From: Christensenella sp. UBA1385
GTDB lineage: Bacteria > Bacillota > Clostridia > Christensenellales > Aristaeellaceae
Direction: 5' to 3'
Length of the DNA stretch: 20,426 nucleotides
Assembly: GCA_002305755.1 (NCBI GenBank)
Contig: DBQV01000006.1
Coordinates: 1-20,426 of the forward strand
The translations under genes and the position numbers were made by a program. The notes beneath the pieces were generated by a model, which was not told the origin of the DNA, made no database searches, and worked only from the letters and a program-made list of their open reading frames with translations. Positions 15,451 through 20,426 of this stretch are shown here, one piece after another; the first letter of the stretch is position 1, and each line of letters opens with the position of its first letter.

Positions 15451-16872
15451 ATGAATCTCACCGATAGCGCGAAGGCCTTCGGCATCAGGCAGGCGCTCAA
15501 ATACCTGGACAAGGATTTTGACAGGAACGCCCTGAAGGTATGCGACTGGCTGGTCGCTCACGACGTGGGGAAGGGCGTGACCAGCGAGGTCAAGATGGTG
15601 CGCAGGGTGCTGGAGGACAAGGACAATAACTGGTATCGGCTCATCAAAAGCCTGTATACCGATATTGACGACGGCCAGCGCATGCGCCTGTTTGAAAACT
15701 TCATCATCAACGGCTGCATGATCGGCACGCCGGCGGGCTTTGCCAGCAGCGCGAAGTACGGCTGCAACGTGCCCTGGGCCATCCTGATGGACCCGACCTC
15801 GGGCTGCAACCTGCACTGCGCGGGCTGCTGGGCGGCTGACTACGGCAACAAGCTGAACCTGAGCCTGGACGAGCTGGACAGCATCATCCGCCAGGGCATG
15901 GAGCTGGGTACCCGCTTCTTCATCTATTCGGGCGGCGAGCCCCTGGTGAGGAAGAAGGACATCATCACGTTGTGCGAGCGCCACCCGGACGCAGCCTTCC
16001 TCTCCTTCACCAACGGTACGCTGATCGACGAAGCTTTCGCCGACGAGATGCTGCGGGTGAAGAACTTCGTGCCCGCCATCTCGGTGGAGGGCTTTGAGGA
16101 GGAGACGGACTTCCGCCGCGGCAAGGGCACCTACGCGGCCGTGGTGCGGGCCATGAACCTGCTCAGGGAAAAGAAGCTGGCCTTCGGCATCTCCTGCTGC
16201 TACACCAGCAAGAACTGGAACGTGATCGGCAGCGAGGCCTATTATGACGCCATGATCGATCTGGGCGCGAAGTTCATGTGGCTGTTCACCTACATGCCCG
16301 TGGGCAGGGACGCCGTGCCCGAGCTCATGGTCACGGCCGAGCAGCGTGCCCACATGTATCATTTCGTTCGCGAGATGCGCAACAAGAAGCCCCTTTTCAC
16401 CATGGACTTCTGGAACGACGGCGAGTATGCCGACGGCTGCATCGCGGGCGGGCGGCGCTACCTGCACATCAACGCCAACGGCGACGTAGAGCCCTGCGCC
16501 TTCATCCATTACAGCGACAGCAACATCCGCGAGAAGACGCTGCTGGAGGCGCTGCAGTCGCCCCTTTTCATGGCCTACCGCCGCGGCCAGCCCTTCAACG
16601 AAAACATGCTGCGCCCCTGCCCTCTGCTTGACAACCAGGGCAGGCTGGCCGAAATGGTAGACGCCAGCGGGGCCAGATCTACCGACCTGCAGAACCCGGA
16701 AGACGTGCACGAGCTGTGCGCCAAATGCACGCACGCGGCCGAGCAGTGGGCGTCCGCCAGCCAGGCGCTGTGGGAGGCGGAAGGCGGCCCCGAAAAATGG
16801 GAAAAGAAGAAGATCATCCTGAAAGAGCGGGACGAGAAATACAGGGCCAGGTACGCCAGGGCGAAAGCCTGA
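15451..16872 (+). CDS. Radical SAM protein with SPASM-like C-terminal cysteines
   Basis: This 473-residue protein has a helical N-terminal region of about 100 residues with no motif I recognise. The radical SAM core follows: Cys 119, Cys 123 and Cys 126 in the CNLHCAGC signature bind the SAM-cleaving 4Fe-4S cluster, and YSGGEPL is the SAM-contact GGEP motif. C-terminal cysteines at 330, 349, 390, 423 and 426 (NGDVEPCAFIHYS, LRPCP, LCAKC) resemble SPASM/twitch-type auxiliary cluster ligands. Such proteins modify peptides, proteins or small molecules; the substrate is unknown, and no small precursor peptide gene is evident beside it. The Lys/Glu/Arg-rich C-terminus is probably an extended helix. 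The ATG at 15451 follows AGGAGGA by 6 bases. The gene sits alone between a long structured leader and a terminator. Confidence 0.85.
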   Translation: MNLTDSAKAFGIRQALKYLDKDFDRNALKVCDWLVAHDVGKGVTSEVKMVRRVLEDKDNNWYRLIKSLYTDIDDGQRMRLFENFIINGCMIGTPAGFASSAKYGCNVPWAILMDPTSGCNLHCAGCWAADYGNKLNLSLDELDSIIRQGMELGTRFFIYSGGEPLVRKKDIITLCERHPDAAFLSFTNGTLIDEAFADEMLRVKNFVPAISVEGFEEETDFRRGKGTYAAVVRAMNLLREKKLAFGISCCYTSKNWNVIGSEAYYDAMIDLGAKFMWLFTYMPVGRDAVPELMVTAEQRAHMYHFVREMRNKKPLFTMDFWNDGEYADGCIAGGRRYLHINANGDVEPCAFIHYSDSNIREKTLLEALQSPLFMAYRRGQPFNENMLRPCPLLDNQGRLAEMVDASGARSTDLQNPEDVHELCAKCTHAAEQWASASQALWEAEGGPEKWEKKKIILKERDEKYRARYARAKA

Positions 16873-17002
16873 GGCTTCCGTCGACCGCACCCGGCGGCAC
16901 GCGATCGCCGCCAAGCGATCAAGCCTGAGGGCGCGCCTGACAGCGTTCCTCAGCCCGGAGGAATCTCCACACCCCCGGGAAAGGCTTCCTGTCCGCAAGG
17001 CC

Positions 17003-17042
17003 GGTCCTCCCCCGGCGGCGCGGCCGGGGGCCTTTGCTTTTT
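17003..17042 (+). terminator. Rho-independent terminator after the radical SAM gene
   Basis: CCCCCGGC (17009-17016) and GCCGGGGG (17023-17030) form a perfect eight-pair stem with a six-base loop, extendable by outer GG/CC. TTTGCTTTTT follows. A run of nine C residues (17043-17051) lies directly behind it. The preceding spacer from 16873 holds only weak GC-rich dyads such as GGCGGC/GCCGCC and CTGAGG/CCTCAG. Confidence 0.9.
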
Positions 17043-17088
17043 CCCCCCCCCTTCCGTACAAAGTGCCGAAGAAATGCAATGCCATCTC

Positions 17089-17117
17089 TTGATTATTTCA
17101 TCGCTCCGCGGTACGAT
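17089..17117 (+). promoter_or_regulatory. Promoter of the glutamate dehydrogenase gene
   Basis: TTGATT (17089-17094) and TACGAT (17112-17117) are separated by 17 bases, a standard vegetative sigma factor arrangement. It lies between the upstream terminator and the TTG start at 17159, leaving a leader of about 35 nucleotides. Confidence 0.55.
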
Positions 17118-17158
17118 GCCAAGCGGTATTTTCTCCTGACAAGAAAGGACGATGAATT

Positions 17159-18496
17159 TTGAACGATTACGTACAGTCCACGCTGAACGCGCTGCGGCGG
17201 CGCTGCGCACACGAGAGCGAGTTTTTGCAAGCCGCCGAAGAAATCCTGCATTCCATCGCGCCGGTGATCGACAGACACCCGGAGTACGAAGCGGCCGGGC
17301 TGCTGGAGCGCTTCTGTGAGCCGGAGCGCGTACTGCTGTTCCGCGTGCCCTGGACGGACGACAGCGGCCGCGTGCGGGTGAACCGCGGCTTCCGCGTGCA
17401 GTTTTCCAGCGCGCTGGGGCCCTACAAGGGCGGGCTGCGCCTGCACCCGAGCGTGAACCTGAGCATCGTGAAATTCCTGGGCATGGAGCAGGTGCTGAAA
17501 AACAGCCTGACGGGCCTCCCCATGGGCGGCGGCAAGGGCGGCAGCGACTTTGACCCCAAGGGCAAAAGCGACGGCGAGGTGATGCGCTTCTGCCAGAGCC
17601 TGATGACGGAGCTGTACCGCCACATCGGCCCGGATACCGACGTGCCCGCCGGGGATATCGGCGTGGGCGCGCGGGAGATCGGCTACCTGTTCGGCCAGTA
17701 TAAGCGCATGACCGGTCGCTTTGAGGGCGTGCTGACGGGCAAGGGGCTGAGCTGGGGAGGCTCGCTTGCGCGCAAGCAGGCTACGGGCTACGGCCTGCTC
17801 TACCTGCTGGAGGCCATGCTGACTCGCGAAGGCCTGCGCGCGGAGGGCCTGCGGGCCGTCGTCTCCGGCAGCGGCAACGTGGCCGTGTACGCGGCGGAAA
17901 AGGCCATGCAGATGGGCATGACCGTGACCGCGATGAGCGACAGCGCGGGCTTTGTGGAGGACAGCCGGGGCATCGACCTGGAGCTGGTGAAGCAGATCAA
18001 GGAAGTTGAGCGCGGCCGCATCGCGGAATATGTCCGCCGCCGGCCCGGCAGCCGCTATACCGAGGGGGCGCGCGGCATCTGGCAGCTGCCCTGCGACGTG
18101 GCCCTGCCCTGCGCCACGCAGAACGAGCTGGATACGGAGGACGCGAAGGCGCTGCTCCGAAGCGGCGTAAAGGCCGTGGCGGAGGGGGCGAACATGCCCC
18201 TCACCCCCGGGGCCGCCGCGCTGATGCAGGAGGGCGGCGTGCTCTACGCCCCCGGCAAGGCGGCCAACGCGGGCGGTGTGGCCGTGAGCGGCCTGGAGAT
18301 GAGCCAGAACTCGCTGCGGCTTTCGTGGAGCTTTGAGGAGGTGGACGCCCGCCTGAAGGGCATCATGCAGGGCATCTTCGAGGCAGCCGCCGCGGCCGCC
18401 GAGGAGTACGGCCAGCCCCGCAACTACGTGCTGGGCGCGAACATCGCTGGCTTCAGAAAGGTGGCCGAGGCCATGATGCAGCAGGGCTGCGTGTAA
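17159..18496 (+). CDS. gdhA: NADP-type glutamate dehydrogenase
   Basis: This 445-residue protein is close in length and sequence to the E. coli-type hexameric NADP enzyme that makes glutamate from 2-oxoglutarate and ammonium. Visible features are VQFSSALGPYKGGLRLHPSV with Lys 90, PMGGGKGGSDFDPKGK with catalytic Lys 126, PAGDIGVG with Asp 166, and the Rossmann loop SGSGNVA (236-242). Later come a Ser-containing MSDSAG after strand 2, as in NADP enzymes, and PCATQNELD and EGANMP. The TTG at 17159 is the start because the frame upstream does not continue the family sequence, and AAAGGA (17144-17149) lies 9 bases away. An ATG at 17152 is out of frame. The gene is monocistronic between terminators. 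Its role in ammonium assimilation is of interest beside a PII-like operon 2 kb away. Confidence 0.95.
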   Translation: MNDYVQSTLNALRRRCAHESEFLQAAEEILHSIAPVIDRHPEYEAAGLLERFCEPERVLLFRVPWTDDSGRVRVNRGFRVQFSSALGPYKGGLRLHPSVNLSIVKFLGMEQVLKNSLTGLPMGGGKGGSDFDPKGKSDGEVMRFCQSLMTELYRHIGPDTDVPAGDIGVGAREIGYLFGQYKRMTGRFEGVLTGKGLSWGGSLARKQATGYGLLYLLEAMLTREGLRAEGLRAVVSGSGNVAVYAAEKAMQMGMTVTAMSDSAGFVEDSRGIDLELVKQIKEVERGRIAEYVRRRPGSRYTEGARGIWQLPCDVALPCATQNELDTEDAKALLRSGVKAVAEGANMPLTPGAAALMQEGGVLYAPGKAANAGGVAVSGLEMSQNSLRLSWSFEEVDARLKGIMQGIFEAAAAAAEEYGQPRNYVLGANIAGFRKVAEAMMQQGCV

Positions 18497-18570
18497 GATC
18501 CCCCCAAAGCCGGGCTCTTTGACGGGATGACGAGGCCTCCGGCGCCTCCTACGATCATGGCGAATGCCAT

Positions 18571-18603
18571 GGACCGGCTGATTTTATCCGCCGGTTCATT
18601 TTT
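18571..18603 (+). terminator. Rho-independent terminator after gdhA
   Basis: GGACCGGC (18571-18578) pairs with GCCGGTTC (18590-18597), with one G-T pair and an 11-base loop, followed by ATTTTT. A second perfect hairpin, CATGGC/GCCATG with a GAAT loop (18556-18571), abuts it. The T-run overlaps the spacer of the next promoter. Confidence 0.7.
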
Positions 18604-18623
18604 GTACGCCGCGGGGGTATAAT
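18595..18623 (+). promoter_or_regulatory. Promoter of the aminopeptidase C gene
   Basis: A consensus TATAAT (18618-18623) has a weak -35 TTCATT (18595-18600) at a 17-base spacing, within the tail of the gdhA terminator. The leader to the ATG at 18654 is about 24 nucleotides and carries AAGGAGGAG (18641-18649). Confidence 0.65.
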
Positions 18624-18653
18624 GGCTTAGAACGATCGCAAAGGAGGAGCCAC

Positions 18654-19988
18654 ATGTCATCCATCAATCAGGAAGCCCTCAGCCGCTGGCGCGAAAAGGC
18701 CGGCAGCAACCATGCCGCCCGGCTGGCCATGAACGCCGTCACCGCAAGCGGCATCGGTAAATCCGCCACCGATTTCGAAGCGCTGAAGAAAAACGTACAC
18801 GAGTTTTCTATCTCCCTCAAGTCGGGTGAGATCACCTCGCAGAATCAGTCCGGCCGCTGCTGGATGTTCGCCGCGCTCAACGCCATGCGCTACGGCCTGA
18901 TCAAGAAATACAACCTGGAGACCTATGAGTTTTCCCAGGCCTATCCCCTGTTCTGGGACAAGCTGGAAAAATCCAACTATTTCCTTGAAAATATTCTCGC
19001 CACGCTGGAAGAGGAGACCGGCAGCCGCGTGGTGAGCTTCCTGCTGGCGGCCCCGCTGGGCGACGGCGGGCAGTTTGATATGTTTGCGGGCCTGGTTGAA
19101 AAGTACGGCGTGGTGCCCAAGAGCGCGATGCCGGAGACCGTCTGCTCCTCCTCCACCGCCGAGATGGATAAGTATCTCACCCTCAAGCTGCGCGAATACG
19201 CCTGCAAGCTGCGGGGAGACTTCCGCCGCGGCGAATCGCCGGAGAGCCTGCGCGCGCAGAAGGACGGCATGCTGGAGACCATCTACCGCATGCTGACCAT
19301 CTGCCTGGGCTTCCCGCCCGAGAAGGTGGATTTCATCGTGCGCGACAAGGACAACAACCTGATCCGCGACGAGGGGCTGACCCCCACCGAGTTCTATCAG
19401 AAATATGTAGGCTGGAACCTGTCCGACTATGTGAGCCTGATCAACGCCCCCACGCAGGATAAGCCCTACGGCCAGGCCTACACCGTGCGCTTCCTGGGCT
19501 CGGTCTACGAGGCGCGGCCCGTGCGCTACCTGAACCTGCCGGTGGAAGAGCTGAAGGCGGCCGCCATCCGCCAGCTTCAGGACGGCGAGCCCGTGTGGTT
19601 CGGCTGCGACGTGGGCCAGTGGCATGTGCGCGAGCTGGGCATCATGGATACCGCGAGCATCGCCGTGGACAAGCTCTTTGGCACCGGCTTCCCCATGAGC
19701 AAGGAGGAGCGGCTGGACTACGGTGAGAGCCTGATGACCCACGCCATGGTGCTGCAGGGCGTGCACCTGGACAAGGAGGGCAGGCCGCAGCGCTGGCGCG
19801 TCGAAAACAGCTGGGGCAAGGACCGCGGCAAGGACGGCTATTACCTGATGAGCGACGAGTGGTTCAGCGAGTATACCTATCAGGTGGTCGTGCACAAGAA
19901 GTACCTGAGCGAGGAGCAGCTGGCCCAGTACGAGGGCGAAATGAAGGTGCTGGAGCCCTGGGACCCGATGGGCTCGCTGGCGCTGTAA
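18654..19988 (+). CDS. pepC: Aminopeptidase C (bleomycin hydrolase family)
   Basis: This 444-residue cytosolic cysteine peptidase belongs to the C1B family, which as a hexameric barrel removes N-terminal residues from peptides. The catalytic cysteine is Cys 69 in QSGRCWMFAALN, preceded by the oxyanion Gln 65. The catalytic His is His 363 in THAMVLQGVH, and the Asn is Asn 385 in WRVENSWG. Length is as expected, and no signal peptide is present. The C-terminal residues, which in this family project into the active site, end in Leu, as commonly seen. The ATG follows AAGGAGGAG by 4 bases. The gene stands alone between terminators. It could equally be named pepE or pepG, close paralogues in lactic acid bacteria. 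Confidence 0.94.
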   Translation: MSSINQEALSRWREKAGSNHAARLAMNAVTASGIGKSATDFEALKKNVHEFSISLKSGEITSQNQSGRCWMFAALNAMRYGLIKKYNLETYEFSQAYPLFWDKLEKSNYFLENILATLEEETGSRVVSFLLAAPLGDGGQFDMFAGLVEKYGVVPKSAMPETVCSSSTAEMDKYLTLKLREYACKLRGDFRRGESPESLRAQKDGMLETIYRMLTICLGFPPEKVDFIVRDKDNNLIRDEGLTPTEFYQKYVGWNLSDYVSLINAPTQDKPYGQAYTVRFLGSVYEARPVRYLNLPVEELKAAAIRQLQDGEPVWFGCDVGQWHVRELGIMDTASIAVDKLFGTGFPMSKEERLDYGESLMTHAMVLQGVHLDKEGRPQRWRVENSWGKDRGKDGYYLMSDEWFSEYTYQVVVHKKYLSEEQLAQYEGEMKVLEPWDPMGSLAL

Positions 19989-20049
19989 ACCCGCTGCCCG
20001 TTCTGCGGTCAGTCAACACAGACCGAGGCCGGGCTTGGCCGGCACAAGG

Positions 20050-20086
20050 GGCTCCGCGCCTGACAGGCGCGGGCCTTTTGTATTTT
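20050..20086 (+). terminator. Rho-independent terminator after pepC
   Basis: CCGCGCCT (20054-20061) and AGGCGCGG (20065-20072) form a perfect eight-pair stem with a GAC loop. GGC/GCC outer pairs extend it past one bulged T. TTTTGTATTTT follows. Confidence 0.9.
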
Positions 20087-20138
20087 CAGGTATTTTTCAG
20101 GGCCGCGGCGCAATATGGCCCGGGGAAGGCCCGCGGGG

Positions 20139-20144
20139 TATAAT
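20139..20144 (+). promoter_or_regulatory. -10 element of the response regulator promoter
   Basis: A consensus TATAAT lies 41 bases before the response regulator ATG and 53 bases after the pepC terminator. No -35 hexamer is recognisable at the usual distance, so strength or activator dependence cannot be judged. Confidence 0.55.
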
Positions 20145-20184
20145 GCTCTCAGGGCTTCCCGATCAAAGGGCAGGAGATGATCGC

Positions 20185-20426
20185 ATGAACATACTGGTAG
20201 TAGAGGATGAAAAGCGCCTCGCCCAGGCGCTGGTGCAGATACTGGGGCAGGAGAAGCACCGCGCGGACATGGTGCACACAGGCGACGACGGGCTGTACTA
20301 CGCCCTCAGCGGCCAGTACGACCTGATCATACTGGACGTGATGCTGCCGGGGCTTTCGGGCTTTGAGGTGGCGCAGCGCCTGCGGGCGGAGAAAAACGGC
20401 ACGCCCGTGCTGATGCTGACCGCGCG
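20185..20426 (+). CDS. OmpR-type response regulator (3' end missing)
   Basis: Only the first 80 residues are in the window, and they form most of a receiver domain. The acidic pocket is Glu 7/Asp 8, the phosphorylation site is Asp 51 in ILDVMLPG, and Thr 79 begins the TAR motif. The MNILVVEDEKRLAQAL start and DVMLPGLSGFEV pattern are typical of OmpR/PhoB-class regulators, whose DNA-binding wing would lie downstream, usually followed by a histidine kinase gene. The ATG at 20185 is preceded by GGCAGGAG (20169-20176). An earlier ATG at 20177 runs into a stop after three codons. The regulated genes cannot be deduced. Confidence 0.88.
   Translation, partial: MNILVVEDEKRLAQALVQILGQEKHRADMVHTGDDGLYYALSGQYDLIILDVMLPGLSGFEVAQRLRAEKNGTPVLMLTA

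Noticed and set aside
17043..17051. Run of nine C residues as a phase-variable tract
   Set aside because: It lies after a terminator and before the next promoter, outside any coding or spacer position where length would switch expression; it is more a sequencing-error risk than a switch.

Overview
The window is a GC-rich, gene-dense bacterial chromosome segment. Strong AGGAGG-type ribosome binding sites, TATAAT-type promoters (often with an extended -10), an AddA-type rather than RecB-type helicase-nuclease, a DivIC/FtsB-like protein and clostridial-style gene neighbours suggest a high-GC member of the Firmicutes (Bacillota), probably class Clostridia. This is inferred from gene content; no rRNA or other marker is present. 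I see no insertion sequence, phage gene, tRNA, rRNA or CRISPR array.

Positions 1-6766 (+) hold the 3' part of an uncharacterised FAD-dependent oxidoreductase, then a tight run of genes from a promoter near 1300: a DivIC/FtsB-type septum protein, a Ppx/GppA-family protein, the AddA helicase-nuclease and NadD. Neighbours overlap by 4, 8 and 32 bases. Positions 6781-11415 (+) form a second unit with its own promoter and terminator: dxs, tlyA, an exported phosphodiester-glycosidase-like protein and an RlmA-type rRNA methyltransferase. Three of these junctions are overlaps or gaps of 4 bases.

Positions 11419-15056 are on the minus strand. A TipA-like MerR regulator has a textbook MerR promoter (19-base spacer with a dyad). 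Upstream of it, separated by a terminator, is a two-gene operon. Its first gene encodes two tandem PII-like domains; its second encodes a large internally duplicated DUF1538 membrane protein with a third PII-like domain at its C-terminus. PII proteins work as trimers and commonly gate transporters, so three PII-like modules encoded with one putative transporter is the most interesting system in the window.

Positions 15076-18496 (+) start with a promoter divergent from the PII operon. A leader of about 360 nucleotides with several strong stem-loops precedes a radical SAM protein of unknown function. A terminator follows, then an NADP-type glutamate dehydrogenase with its own promoter and a TTG start. 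Positions 18595-20426 (+) hold a monocistronic aminopeptidase C (bleomycin-hydrolase family) between two terminators, then the start of an OmpR-type response regulator cut by the window end.

Most genes are housekeeping: division, recombination repair, NAD and isoprenoid synthesis, rRNA modification, nitrogen assimilation and peptide turnover. The PII/DUF1538 operon, the structured leader with its radical SAM gene, and the MerR/TipAS gene are the parts without an obvious assigned role.
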